A DNA stretch of 64,000 nt from JAJDOD01 sp039024895 (GCA_039024895.1 JBCCPJ010000009.1:1-64000), one strand, 5' to 3'. Shown: positions 8,743 to 18,261, counted from the first letter of the stretch. Program-made: numbers and translations. Notes: generated from the sequence alone by a model not told the origin.

Positions 8743-9257
8743 CCCGGCGCCGGCAGGTTTGAGCCCAAAATGGCGATGCTCCCATGGGCCAATGTGGCCA
8801 AGATAATTACGACACAAGCCGCGAATATTCCGGCCCAAATGTCGTCGAGCATGACGCCGGTTGCATCGTCTCGCCTGTCAGCGCGGCCAACGAGCCAGGG
8901 TTTCCAGATGTCGAACAAGCGGAAAGCGGCAAAAGCCGTCACGATGCCGGGCCAAAGCTCGGTGACCGTCAAACCTGTGCTCCACGCGCCAAACGCAACT
9001 GGCAATAGGGCAATCCATTGACCTGCTACCTCATCAATGACAATCCAACCTGGATCATGGGCGCCGCTTTCTTCCATTTCCCTCGCAATCGCCTGAATGC
9101 CCCAAAAGCTTACCAGCAAAATTGCTGCGACAAAGGTAAACGGCCCGCCGATCGCTAGGATAAGCCAGGCGAGCGGGAAGGCGGCCATCGACCCCCACGT
9201 GCCGGGCGCGGGTTTGAGATATCCCACACCGCAAACGCTCAGGAAGGCACGTCTCAT
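8739..9257 (-). CDS. pgpA: Phosphatidylglycerophosphatase A
   Basis: The 172-residue membrane protein has the family pattern near the N-terminus (GVGYLKPAPGTWGS), then IVIDEVAGQW, and FRLFDIWKPW followed by DDIWAGI near the C-terminus. Three to four hydrophobic segments are visible. It dephosphorylates phosphatidylglycerophosphate to phosphatidylglycerol in the inner membrane. The ATG at 9257 overlaps the ispF stop (ATGA), and its own stop overlaps the cinA start the same way, so the three genes are translationally coupled. Confidence 0.9.
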   Translation of the reverse strand: MRRAFLSVCGVGYLKPAPGTWGSMAAFPLAWLILAIGGPFTFVAAILLVSFWGIQAIAREMEESGAHDPGWIVIDEVAGQWIALLPVAFGAWSTGLTVTELWPGIVTAFAAFRLFDIWKPWLVGRADRRDDATGVMLDDIWAGIFAACVVIILATLAHGSIAILGSNLPAPG

Positions 9258-9733
9258 ATACGCACCAGTGCCGCAGTGGCGAGTGCCGCTATCCCTTCCT
9301 CGCGGCCTGTGAACCCAAGCCGTTCCGACGTCGTGGCCTTCACGCTGATACGCGGCACTTCGATCTCCATGATATCGGCGAGGGCAGCGCGCATCGCAGC
9401 GGCATGTGGTCCAATTTTCGGCTGTTCGCAAATGAGCGTGCAGTCGACATTGGTCAGGGTGAAACCCTCTGTCTGCACCAAGCGCATAGCGTGGCGCAAA
9501 AAAATGTGGCTCGCCGCACCTTTCCATTGTGGATCGCTCGGCGGGAAATGCTGCCCGATATCGCCCGACGCCAGTGCGCCATAGATTGCGTCCGTGATGG
9601 CATGCATCCCGACATCGGCATCCGAATGGCCGGAAAGGCTTCTTTCGTAAGGGATTTCCACCCCGCACAGGATGATCGACCCACCTTCCGCGAAGGCGTG
9701 CACGTCAAAGCCATTGCCGAGCCTGATGTCCAT
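9254..9733 (-). CDS. ispF: 2-C-methyl-D-erythritol 2,4-cyclodiphosphate synthase
   Basis: The 159-residue product is the normal family length and carries the metal-binding DVHAF (residues 10-14), the loop SGHSDADV, and the C-terminal KATTSERLGFTGREEGIAA. It makes MEcPP in the MEP isoprenoid pathway, which here also feeds carotenoid and bacteriochlorophyll tails. It heads the coupled ispF-pgpA-cinA unit. IspD, often fused or adjacent in alphaproteobacteria, is not present here: the 186 bases upstream lead to divergent dusB. Confidence 0.95.
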   Translation of the reverse strand: MDIRLGNGFDVHAFAEGGSIILCGVEIPYERSLSGHSDADVGMHAITDAIYGALASGDIGQHFPPSDPQWKGAASHIFLRHAMRLVQTEGFTLTNVDCTLICEQPKIGPHAAAMRAALADIMEIEVPRISVKATTSERLGFTGREEGIAALATAALVRI

Positions 9734-9919
9734 TTTCGTTCCTCTTTGACTCTGATCTCCGGTCTAGGTCGTGGCAGCGCTGCTGACAATGGGGGCCATC
9801 AACCTATCTATTTGACTAAAAATTAAGCATATGATGAATACCAAGGCTTGCTTTTCGCACAACAGGTTGGGTCTCCCCCTTGATCGCCTTAAGTTTGCTC
9901 GCGTGCACAAGGATTAGGC

Positions 9920-10897
9920 ATGACACTCAAAGTCGGAGAGATCGCCATCGACCCGCCCGTGCTTCTGGCGCCCATGGCGGGCATCACAGATCTGCCGTTC
10001 AGGCAGTTGGTGGCGCAATTCGGCGCCGGCCTTGTCGTGAGTGAAATGGTCGCCAGTCAAGAGATGGTTCAAGCGAAGCCCGGCGTACGCGAGCGGGCTG
10101 AATTGGGCTTCGGCGAAGCGGCAACCTCCGTTCAACTGGCCGGGCGCGATGCCTATTGGATGGCGGAGGCGGCGCGACAGGTGGAAACCCGTGGTGCGCG
10201 CCTTATAGATATCAACATGGGGTGTCCCGCCAAGAAAGTTACCGGCGGGCTATCCGGCTCCGCCCTGATGAAAACGCCCGACCACGCTTTGTCGCTTATC
10301 GCAGCGGTGGTGGATGCCGTATCTGTCCCCGTGACGCTGAAGATGCGTCTCGGCTGGGATGAAGGTTGCCTGAACGCGCCGGAAATCGCGGCGCGCGCGG
10401 AAAAGGCGGGCGTGCAAATGATCACCGTCCACGGTCGGACGCGGTGCCAGTTCTACAAAGGCAAGGCGGATTGGCGGGCAATCCGGCAAGTGGTCGACGC
10501 GGTTGATATACCTGTGATCGCAAATGGCGACATCGTAACCACCGAGGATGCGCGGCAGGCTTTGCGCGACAGCGGGGCGGCCGGTGTCATGGTTGGACGT
10601 GGCATTCAAGGCGCGCCCTGGCGGCTTGCCGAGATCGCCCATGGTCTGGGATTAGGACCCGAGCCCGCCATCCCGGTCGGAGAAGCTCTGCTCGATATGG
10701 TCTCGGCGCATTACGAAGCGGCACTGGCATTCTACGGCTACTCGCTGGGCAAACGGGTTTTTCGTAAACATCTCGGCTGGTACATGGACCGTGCGGGAAC
10801 ACCGCCTGACCTGCGGCGACGCGTTCTGACCGGCACACCTTCAGAGGTGCAAGCTTGGTTGCCTGCCGCCCTCCTCGGGGAGGCTATGGCGGCATGA
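9920..10897 (+). CDS. dusB: tRNA-dihydrouridine synthase B (NifR3)
   Basis: The 325-residue FMN enzyme has the Dus signatures LAPMAGITDLPFR (residues 14-26), INMGCPAKKVTGGLSGSALM with the catalytic cysteine, and VHGRTRCQFYKGKADW. It reduces uridine to dihydrouridine in tRNA. It is the first gene of the ntr operon, the same arrangement as nifR3-ntrB-ntrC in Rhodobacter, and its stop overlaps the ntrB start. Confidence 0.94.
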   Translation: MTLKVGEIAIDPPVLLAPMAGITDLPFRQLVAQFGAGLVVSEMVASQEMVQAKPGVRERAELGFGEAATSVQLAGRDAYWMAEAARQVETRGARLIDINMGCPAKKVTGGLSGSALMKTPDHALSLIAAVVDAVSVPVTLKMRLGWDEGCLNAPEIAARAEKAGVQMITVHGRTRCQFYKGKADWRAIRQVVDAVDIPVIANGDIVTTEDARQALRDSGAAGVMVGRGIQGAPWRLAEIAHGLGLGPEPAIPVGEALLDMVSAHYEAALAFYGYSLGKRVFRKHLGWYMDRAGTPPDLRRRVLTGTPSEVQAWLPAALLGEAMAA

Positions 10898-11967
10898 GCC
10901 CTTTGTCGCACGATCTCTGGCTGTCACTGCCCATGCCGGCTTTTCTGATCGACGGCAACGATATGATCACACAAATGAACCCCGCCGCCGAGAGCTTCCT
11001 CAATAGCTCGGCCCGTTCCGTTACCGGCACCCCCGTCTTCGACACGCTGGCCATCAACGCGCCGGTAGATAGAAGCATGCGGCGTGTCCGGGAAGACCAG
11101 GCACCGCTCGTGATGAATGGCGTGGACGTCGGCAGCGGCAACACTGCGCCAGTGACATGCATCGTTCAGCTCGCCCCTATGGTGCATTCGGACGACTACG
11201 TGTTGATGTTGATCGAACCGCGCGGACTTGCCGATAAGCTCGGCCGTTCGATGAACGCGAAATCCGCCGCCAAGTCGGCAATCGGTATGGCAGAGATGCT
11301 CGCCCACGAAATCAAGAACCCGTTAGCCGGGATCACGGGCGCGGCCCAGCTTTTGTCCATGAACCTCGCGAAGGACGACTTGGAACTTACCGATCTCATC
11401 GTGTCGGAGAGCCGTCGCATCGTGAAACTGTTGGAGCAGGTCGAACAGTTCGGAAATCTCCGCCCCCCAGAACGCAAGTCGGTGAATATCCATGATCTGC
11501 TGGACCGGGCGCGAAAGTCTGCATCCGTCGGCTTTGCCGCACATATGCGCGTCGAAGAAGCCTACGACCCGTCGCTGCCGCCAACCTACGTGGATAGCGA
11601 TCAAATTCTCCAAGTATTCTTGAACCTCTTCAAGAATGCCGCCGAAGCCGCAAAGGGCACACCCGGCACCATTAACGTGCGGACCTTTTACGACATGTCG
11701 CTTAGGCTGCGGAAAAAGGACGGCCCGGCCTCGGTGCCTTTGAATGTCGAGATCATAGACGACGGTCCCGGTTTACCCCCGGAGATCGCTGGCGACATTT
11801 TCGAACCCTTCGTTTCGGGGCGGGAAAACGGCACGGGGCTGGGTCTGGCGCTCGTGTCCAAGATCATTTCCGACCACGACGGCTGGATCAGCGTGGACAG
11901 CGTCCCCGGCCGTACGGTTTTTCGCATTTCACTCCCCGTGGCACCCAAGGAGCGCACGGACAAATGA
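10894..11967 (+). CDS. ntrB: Nitrogen regulation sensor histidine kinase NtrB
   Basis: A 357-residue soluble kinase. It has an N-terminal PAS domain (about residues 5-115), a dimerisation/phosphoacceptor helix with AHEIKNPLAGITGAAQLL, and a catalytic ATP-binding domain with NLFKNAAEAA, DDGPGLPPEI and NGTGLGLALVSKII. NtrB senses nitrogen status through PII and phosphorylates or dephosphorylates NtrC. The ATG at 10894 overlaps the dusB stop (ATGA); the frame is open 39 bases further upstream inside dusB. Confidence 0.93.
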   Translation: MSPLSHDLWLSLPMPAFLIDGNDMITQMNPAAESFLNSSARSVTGTPVFDTLAINAPVDRSMRRVREDQAPLVMNGVDVGSGNTAPVTCIVQLAPMVHSDDYVLMLIEPRGLADKLGRSMNAKSAAKSAIGMAEMLAHEIKNPLAGITGAAQLLSMNLAKDDLELTDLIVSESRRIVKLLEQVEQFGNLRPPERKSVNIHDLLDRARKSASVGFAAHMRVEEAYDPSLPPTYVDSDQILQVFLNLFKNAAEAAKGTPGTINVRTFYDMSLRLRKKDGPASVPLNVEIIDDGPGLPPEIAGDIFEPFVSGRENGTGLGLALVSKIISDHDGWISVDSVPGRTVFRISLPVAPKERTDK

Positions 11968-12014
11968 CACCTGTTTTCGTCGCATCAGCGTCGACCTAAG
12001 AAAGGACATCTTCC

Positions 12015-13385
12015 ATGGATGGCACAATACTCGTTGCAGATGATGACCGAACGATCCGAACGGTTTTGACCCAGGCGCTGACGCGGGCCGGGTGCAAGGT
12101 CCATGCCACCTCATCGCTTGTCACGCTGATGCGTTGGGTCGAAGAGGGCAAAGGCGATCTGGTCATCTCCGACGTGATGATGCCCGATGGAAACGGGTTG
12201 GAGCAGTTGCCAAAGATCACCGAACTGCGCCCCGGGCTGCCGGTCATCGTCATCTCGGCGCAAAACACCATTATGACGGCGATTCAGGCTACCGAGGCCG
12301 ATGCCTATGACTACTTGCCAAAACCCTTTGATCTCCCCGATTTGATGAAGCGCGCAGGCCGAGCGTTGGAGGTAAAGCGCCGGGCCCCTGCGCCGGTTGT
12401 GCAGGACGCCCCGGATATGGGTAGTGATGATCTACCGCTTGTGGGCAGAACGCCGGGCATGCAAGCGCTCTACCGACTGGTTGCCCGCGTCATGAACGCG
12501 GATTTGCCGGTTCTGGTGACGGGAGAAAGCGGCACTGGGAAATCCTTGATCGCGCGTACCATCCACGACTTGTCGGACCGTCGGACATTGCCCTTCGTCG
12601 TCGCGACCGGCCACGATCTGGAGACGATGGAAGGCCCTGCAACGCTCATCAGTAAGGTGCGCAACGGCACACTCCTTTTTGATGAGGTGGCGGACCTGCC
12701 CGAAGAGGCGCAGGGAAGGATCGTTCGGATGCTCGACAGTTTTGGGGATAACGGCCCGCGCGTGATGGCGACCAGCCAGGCGGATCTCGCGAGCCGCCTG
12801 GACAAGGGCACCTTCCGTCAGGACCTGTTTTATCGCCTCTCTGGGGTGACCCTTAATGTGCCGAGCCTGCGCGAGCGTGTTGAAGATATTATCTTGCTGA
12901 CGGAGCATTTCGCCGCGCGGGCCGAGCGAGATGGGCTCCCGGTGCGCCCATTCGATGATAACGCCATGGAATTGATCCGGGCCTATTCTTGGCCCGGCAA
13001 TGTGCGCCAAGTGGAAAACGTGGTGCGCCGTCTGTCGTTGATCGGCGGCGAAGAACGCATCGGGCGAAGCGAGGTTGAGCTTGTGCTTGGCAATCAACCC
13101 GCCATTGAACCCCTTACCGGCGGCAGCGATGAAGACAAGCTCTCTGCATCAATCATGAAGCATCTGAGACGCTACTTCGATCTCCATGGTGGCCAGTTGC
13201 CACCTCCTGGCCTTTACCAGCGGATCCTGCGCGAAATGGAAATGCCTCTGATCGAAATTGCTCTTGATGCAACAGGTGGAAACCAAGCCAAATGCGCTGA
13301 TCTCCTGGGCATCAATCGGAATACGCTAAGAAAAAAGATTACCGAGCTTGATATACGGGTGACACGCCGACGCAAATTGATGTAA
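12015..13385 (+). CDS. ntrC: Nitrogen regulation response regulator NtrC, without GAFTGA loop
   Basis: The 456-residue product has a receiver domain (phosphoacceptor Asp in SDVMMPDG, near residue 55), an AAA+ domain with Walker A GESGTGKS and Walker B LLFDEVADLP, and a C-terminal Fis-type helix-turn-helix (ALDATGGNQAKCADLLGINR). Between the Walker motifs the usual GAFTGA loop that contacts sigma-54 is absent; the segment reads ETMEGPATLISKVRNG. Rhodobacter capsulatus NtrC likewise lacks it and works with the housekeeping sigma factor (established knowledge), so sigma-54-independent activation is inferred here. It follows ntrB by 47 bases. Confidence 0.93.
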   Translation: MDGTILVADDDRTIRTVLTQALTRAGCKVHATSSLVTLMRWVEEGKGDLVISDVMMPDGNGLEQLPKITELRPGLPVIVISAQNTIMTAIQATEADAYDYLPKPFDLPDLMKRAGRALEVKRRAPAPVVQDAPDMGSDDLPLVGRTPGMQALYRLVARVMNADLPVLVTGESGTGKSLIARTIHDLSDRRTLPFVVATGHDLETMEGPATLISKVRNGTLLFDEVADLPEEAQGRIVRMLDSFGDNGPRVMATSQADLASRLDKGTFRQDLFYRLSGVTLNVPSLRERVEDIILLTEHFAARAERDGLPVRPFDDNAMELIRAYSWPGNVRQVENVVRRLSLIGGEERIGRSEVELVLGNQPAIEPLTGGSDEDKLSASIMKHLRRYFDLHGGQLPPPGLYQRILREMEMPLIEIALDATGGNQAKCADLLGINRNTLRKKITELDIRVTRRRKLM

Positions 13386-13420
13386 AACCGCAACAATAGA
13401 GTGTCCAATTCGCGACTGCG

Positions 13421-15736
13421 ATGAAGGGCCGAAAAACTGGGCGGTACGTCGCAAATGCGACACATCAATCGGAGCTGTTGCGTGTGACCGAGCGGGCGCG
13501 AACAGCAACATGGCAAAAGTTCAACCGTCTCAGACGGTTGCGGCGCTATCAAAACGCGGCGACGATTGCGCTCGTGGTGTTGGCGCCGGTCCTCGCGCTT
13601 GCCACGTTCCTGGTGCTCGGCCCGCTAGATCGCCCCGCTTCGCCCTTGGCGCTGCGACTCGTTCTATTAGCCGACCTTGTCTATGCGCTGGTGATCTCCG
13701 CGCTGGTGATGATGCGGATCGCCTCCATGGTCGCGGCGCGGCGCGCGCGGTCGGCGGGGTCCCGCCTGCACCTACGACTGACGGGCGTGTTCGCGCTTAT
13801 TGCGCTTATTCCGACGGTCATCGTGGCTATTTTCGCGGGTTTAACGATCAATGTGGGCCTTGAGGGTTGGTTTTCAGATCGCGTCTCGTCAGTGGTCGGC
13901 GCGTCGCTTTCGGCAGCGGAAGCCTATCAAGAGGATCAGCGGCGAGATCTGACTGAGGATACCGAAGCACTCGCGGCTTTCTTAAACAACGCGAAAGCGC
14001 GACAGCAATTTTTGTCCGACCGCGCACTTCGGGAAGCGCTGGAGCAGGGGCAGGGCCTTGTGCAGCGTGGATTGCGGGAAGCCTATATCATCGATGGGAC
14101 GGGAGAAATTCGGTTGCGCGGTGAACGCTCCTATCTGTTCGACTTTGAAAAGCCCTCTCCGGCGGCGCTGGAGGCGTCATCGGGTGGCGATATCTGGATT
14201 ATCGAAGACCTCGATATCAACGAGTTCCGGGCATTGGTCCGCCTTGAGGAATTCGTGGACCATTTCCTCTACGTCTCGCGCGACGTGGACGGCAACATTC
14301 TAGGGCTATTGGACGAAGCGGCAGAAACGGCGCAACTGTACCGCCAATTGGAAGCGGAGCGCGGGCGGATCGTGTTTGATTTCGGTTTGCTCTACCTGGG
14401 GTTTGCCGTGATCCTTATCCTCGCCGCCATTTGGCTTGGGCTCTGGTTTGCAGAGCGGCTATCCCGCCCCGTCGGCCGTTTGGCTGGCGCAGCGCAACGG
14501 GTCGGGGCCGGTGATTTGAATGTACAGGTTCAAGAAGAGCCGGGCGACGACGAGATTGCCATGCTCGGGCGGCTCTTCAATCAAATGACACGTCAATTGA
14601 AGGGCCAGCGCGACGCCTTACTGACGAACAATGAACAGATCGAAAAGCGCCGCCGCCTGTTTGATAGCGTGCTGTCCAGTGTTACCGCGGGCGTGATCGG
14701 TCTCGATGTCGAAGGGCGCATCAGCTTCATCAATCGCTCTGCGGAGCGCGCGCTCAAGATTGGCGAGGACGTCCAGGCGCGACCGCTGCGCGTGGCTGTC
14801 CCCGAGTTTGCCGCCTTGTTTGAACGCTTGAACGCCAGCGGCCGTGTGACTGAGCAGGAGGAAATCCGGGTGACGCGGGGCGGCGTTGCGGAAAGCTTGC
14901 TCGTGCGGATCGCCATTCGACAAGGAACCGAAGGACAGGACGAGGGCTATGTGATCGCCTTCGATGACGTAACCGACCTCGTCACGGCGCAACGGATGGC
15001 CGCTTGGGGAGATGTGGCGCGTCGCATTGCACATGAGATCAAGAACCCGTTGACCCCCATCCAGCTTTCCGCTGGCCGGATCAAACGGAAGTTCCGCGAT
15101 GCAGCAGGCGATGACGTAGACCAGTTGGACCAGATGACCGATGTCATCGTGCGCCAGACGGAGGATTTGCGCCGGATCGTCGACGAATTCTCGAAGTTTG
15201 CGCGGATGCCGGAGCCCGATCGCAGCTTGCAGGACATCGTGCAGATCGTTCGCGATGCCGTGACACTCCAGAAGGCGCAGGATGATCGCCGGATCGAGGC
15301 GGACCTGCCGGAAGGTGTCGTCCTCGTGGAGTTTGATGCAACCATGATCGGCCAAGCCTTGACCAACCTCATCAAGAACGCCGGTGAGGCCATCGAGACG
15401 CTCTACCAGAAAGAGGGCGTGCCAGAAGGGCACGTCCCCACCGTCCGGGTGGAAGTGTCTGAACGTCGGAAATCCGTTGAGATTGCCATCTCCGACAATG
15501 GCGTCGGTTTGCCGGAGGACCGTTCCCGGCTGTTCGAGCCTTATGTGACAACCCGCAAGGAAGGGACGGGGCTCGGTTTGTCGATTGTGAAGAAGATCAT
15601 CGAAGAACATGGCGGCACACTGGTCCTAACGGACGCAGAGCCGCTCGATGGGTCGGGGAAAAGGGGCGCCCGAGCCGAAATCACGCTGCCGCTCGCGACA
15701 GCGGAGGAAACGCAGAGCCTGGAGGCCGCGCAGTAA
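13421..15736 (+). CDS. ntrY: Nitrogen regulation sensor histidine kinase NtrY
   Basis: The 771-residue product is a membrane-bound sensor kinase with the NtrY layout. It has two or three hydrophobic segments near residues 45-150, a periplasmic sensing region, another membrane helix near residues 325-350, a HAMP domain (RLSRPVGRLAGAAQRVGAG), a PAS domain, the phosphoacceptor helix ARRIAHEIKNPLTPIQLSAG, and an ATPase domain ending GTGLGLSIVKKIIEEHGG. In other alphaproteobacteria NtrYX responds to nitrogen and redox/oxygen cues. The start is the ATG at 13421, with no obvious ribosome-binding site, 35 bases after ntrC. Confidence 0.93.
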   Translation: MKGRKTGRYVANATHQSELLRVTERARTATWQKFNRLRRLRRYQNAATIALVVLAPVLALATFLVLGPLDRPASPLALRLVLLADLVYALVISALVMMRIASMVAARRARSAGSRLHLRLTGVFALIALIPTVIVAIFAGLTINVGLEGWFSDRVSSVVGASLSAAEAYQEDQRRDLTEDTEALAAFLNNAKARQQFLSDRALREALEQGQGLVQRGLREAYIIDGTGEIRLRGERSYLFDFEKPSPAALEASSGGDIWIIEDLDINEFRALVRLEEFVDHFLYVSRDVDGNILGLLDEAAETAQLYRQLEAERGRIVFDFGLLYLGFAVILILAAIWLGLWFAERLSRPVGRLAGAAQRVGAGDLNVQVQEEPGDDEIAMLGRLFNQMTRQLKGQRDALLTNNEQIEKRRRLFDSVLSSVTAGVIGLDVEGRISFINRSAERALKIGEDVQARPLRVAVPEFAALFERLNASGRVTEQEEIRVTRGGVAESLLVRIAIRQGTEGQDEGYVIAFDDVTDLVTAQRMAAWGDVARRIAHEIKNPLTPIQLSAGRIKRKFRDAAGDDVDQLDQMTDVIVRQTEDLRRIVDEFSKFARMPEPDRSLQDIVQIVRDAVTLQKAQDDRRIEADLPEGVVLVEFDATMIGQALTNLIKNAGEAIETLYQKEGVPEGHVPTVRVEVSERRKSVEIAISDNGVGLPEDRSRLFEPYVTTRKEGTGLGLSIVKKIIEEHGGTLVLTDAEPLDGSGKRGARAEITLPLATAEETQSLEAAQ

Positions 15737-15751
15737 GGAGAGACCATTCAA

Positions 15752-17170
15752 ATGGGCGATATATTAATTGTTGATGACGAAAGAGACATCCGGGAATTGA
15801 TCTCGGACATCCTGAAGGATGAGGGTTTTACCACGCGTCTTGCCGGTACCTCGGACGAGGCCATGGCGGAGATGAACAAAGAGCCGCCGTCTCTAATGGT
15901 GCTGGACATCTGGCTGAAGGACAGCCGGATGGATGGGATTGATATCTTAAAGGCCGTAAAGCGCGACAACCCGGACGTGCCGATCATCATCATCTCGGGC
16001 CATGGCAATATTGAGATTGCGGTAGCCGCCATCAAGCAGGGCGCTTACGACTTCATCGAAAAGCCCTTCAACATCGATCAGCTCATGGTCGTCGTGACCC
16101 GAGCCATGGAAACCTCCCGGCTCCGCCGCGAGAATTCAGAACTTCGGCGCAAGGATGTGACAACAGCGGATATGATCGGGTCGTCACCGGCGTTTCGGAC
16201 CCTCAAAAGCCAGCTTGATAAGGTCACCAAGTCAAACGGCCGCGTTATGCTGACCGGCCCGTCTGGATCCGGCAAAGAAATCGCGGCGCGCTACGTCCAC
16301 GCCGAATCCGACCGGGCCGATGGCCCCTTCATCACCGTCAACTCCGCGTCGATTGAACCGGACCGGATGGAAGAAGTCTTGTTCGGGCGCGAGAGCGCGG
16401 GGCGCGGTGTCGAGCCCGGCTTGCTGGAACAAGCCCATGGCGGCGTGATCTTCTTTGACGAAATCGCCGACATGCCCCTTGGCACGCAATCCAAGATCCT
16501 GCGCGTCCTCACCGAACAGCAGTTTCAACGGGTCGGTGGCGGCGATAAAGTGCGGGTCGATTTACGGGTCATCTCATCGACGACCCGCAACCTAGAAGCA
16601 GAGGTGGCTACCGGCACGTTTCGGCAAGAGCTGTATCACCGATTGAATGTGGTTCCCATCGACGTGCCAAGCCTCGCCGACCGGCGCGAAGACATCCCCG
16701 AACTTGCCGCCCATTTTATTGACAGCTTCAACAAGTCCCAAGGCCTGCCGTTAAGAAAGGTCTCGGACGAAGCCATCGCTCTTTTGCAGACGATGGGATG
16801 GCCGGGCAATGTGCGCCAGCTTAAGAACGTCATTGAACGCGTGCTTATCCTTGGCGCGGAGAAGGGGGAGATCACCGCGGCAGAGGTGCCGGGCGAAGGT
16901 CAAACGGAAACGCCGGAAGAGGGGCGCGTTGTCTTGTCCGGTACGCTTGCCACCTTGCCCCTTCGCGAAGCGCGCGAGCTTTTTGAGCGCGAGTACCTTC
17001 TGACCCAGATCAATCGATTTGGCGGTAACATCAGTCGCACGGCTGGCTTTGTGGGCATGGAACGCTCCGCGCTCCACCGTAAGCTGAAATCCCTGAATGT
17101 GGTCACTTCGAGCCGTTCCGGGGCACGTGTGGCAACAATTGCCGAGGAAGAAACCGAGGAAGACGCCTGA
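15752..17170 (+). CDS. ntrX: Response regulator NtrX, without GAFTGA loop
   Basis: The 472-residue product contains a receiver domain (Asp in LDIWLKDSRMDG), an AAA+ domain (Walker A GPSGSGKE, Walker B IFFDEIADMP) and a C-terminal Fis-type helix-turn-helix (GNISRTAGFVGMERSALHRK). As in the NtrC of this window, no GAFTGA is present: the region reads FGRESAGRGVEPGLLEQ. It is the partner of NtrY, whose stop lies 15 bases upstream, and closes the ntr operon. The next gene, at 17277, is not an ntr gene. Confidence 0.93.
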   Translation: MGDILIVDDERDIRELISDILKDEGFTTRLAGTSDEAMAEMNKEPPSLMVLDIWLKDSRMDGIDILKAVKRDNPDVPIIIISGHGNIEIAVAAIKQGAYDFIEKPFNIDQLMVVVTRAMETSRLRRENSELRRKDVTTADMIGSSPAFRTLKSQLDKVTKSNGRVMLTGPSGSGKEIAARYVHAESDRADGPFITVNSASIEPDRMEEVLFGRESAGRGVEPGLLEQAHGGVIFFDEIADMPLGTQSKILRVLTEQQFQRVGGGDKVRVDLRVISSTTRNLEAEVATGTFRQELYHRLNVVPIDVPSLADRREDIPELAAHFIDSFNKSQGLPLRKVSDEAIALLQTMGWPGNVRQLKNVIERVLILGAEKGEITAAEVPGEGQTETPEEGRVVLSGTLATLPLREARELFEREYLLTQINRFGGNISRTAGFVGMERSALHRKLKSLNVVTSSRSGARVATIAEEETEEDA

Positions 17171-17276
17171 GAAAACAAAGACGGTAAGGGCGGCTGCATC
17201 CAGCAAGCAAGGCGCTCCACGGCCAAACCCGCGCTTTTGAGTGATCCGATTTCGGTTCGCTCCACGTAATTACTGT

Positions 17277-17855
17277 ATGAAGCGACTTTTTCTTGGAGCC
17301 TTTCTGGCCGTGATCGCCCTGACTGCAAGCGCCGACACCTATAAGGGCTATGAAATGCCTCCCTTTGAGGTGTTGGCGAGCCGTCAAGGCTATGAAATCC
17401 GCGATTACGCGCCTCATGTCCTCGCGACCGTTCACCAGAAAGGGAGTGTGAGCCAGTCCGCCAGCGCAGGATTCCGTGCTCTCGCGGGTTATATCTTCGG
17501 CGGCAACGCCTCAGGCGAAAAGATCGCCATGACGGTCCCCGTTCAGCAAGTGGCAGAGGGGTCCGGGTACACAATCAGCTTCATGATGCCCGCGAAGTAC
17601 GAGATCGGCGATTTGCCACCGGCGAAAAGCAGCGACATCACGTTCTCAAGAACAAATCCAGAGCGCCTCGCGGTTCGCGCGTTCTCGGGATACGCAGGTG
17701 CCGCGACACTCCGGCGCAAGGCCGCCGAATTGAGAGACCTTCTTGCACGAGATGGGTTGCAAGTGGTCGGAGGGCCCCGGTTTGCCTACTATGACGATCC
17801 GTTCACGCTTCCTTGGCGGCGGCGCAATGAAGTAGCGTTCGTGCTTGCTGAATAG
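17277..17855 (+). CDS. SOUL-family haem-binding protein, exported
   Basis: A 192-residue protein with a signal peptide (residues 1-18, MKRLFLGAFLAVIALTAS), then the SOUL domain: YEIRDYAPHVLATV, FRALAGYIFGGNASGEKIAMTVPV and ISFMMPAKYE. SOUL proteins bind haem or other tetrapyrroles in eukaryotes; bacterial members are mostly uncharacterised. I choose the ATG at 17277 because it gives a proper signal peptide; the frame opens at a GTG 36 bases upstream. It lies between ntrX and trkA and converges on the cupin gene with a 4-base gap. Confidence 0.85.
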   Translation: MKRLFLGAFLAVIALTASADTYKGYEMPPFEVLASRQGYEIRDYAPHVLATVHQKGSVSQSASAGFRALAGYIFGGNASGEKIAMTVPVQQVAEGSGYTISFMMPAKYEIGDLPPAKSSDITFSRTNPERLAVRAFSGYAGAATLRRKAAELRDLLARDGLQVVGGPRFAYYDDPFTLPWRRRNEVAFVLAE

Positions 17856-17859
17856 CCGG

Positions 17860-18261
17860 TCAAAAGCTCAGATATTCGGCATCACTGACCGGCTCTTCCC
17901 AATCCACGCGCGATCCATCGAGGCTTTCGGCGATGGCGATATGGGTCATGCCGGTTTTGTCGCTCGCCCCGTGCCAATGGCGGATACCAGGAGGAAACCA
18001 AACGATGTCACCAGCTCGGATTTCCTGACGCGCCTCACCGTCGAGGCACGCCCATCCCACGCCGGCGGTTACAATCACGGTCTGCCCGAGGGGATGCGTG
18101 TGCCAATGGGTCCGGGCACCGGGCTCAAAAGTGACCGTCACCCCACCGATACGCGCCGGTGCGTCGCGGCTAAACTCCATATCCATACGTACTGAACCGG
18201 TGAAATACGACGCCGGTCCCTGTCTTGAGGGCTGGCTTCCGTTGCGTAGTATCTCCATCAT
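17860..18261 (-). CDS. Small single-domain cupin protein
   Basis: The 133-residue product has one cupin domain with the metal-binding pattern HWHTHPLGQTVIV (residues about 54-66) and PPGIRHWHGA (about 93-102). This resembles COG1917 cupins that often sit beside carboxymuconolactone-decarboxylase-type genes; none is adjacent here, and the substrate is unknown. The start is one of two consecutive ATG codons (18261 or 18258) after AAGGGGGAG. It is divergent from trkA and convergent with the SOUL gene. Confidence 0.8.
   Translation of the reverse strand: MMEILRNGSQPSRQGPASYFTGSVRMDMEFSRDAPARIGGVTVTFEPGARTHWHTHPLGQTVIVTAGVGWACLDGEARQEIRAGDIVWFPPGIRHWHGASDKTGMTHIAIAESLDGSRVDWEEPVSDAEYLSF

Noticed and set aside
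14618..15610. 330-codon open frame antisense to ntrY
   Set aside because: It lies wholly opposite conserved kinase domains; a shadow frame.
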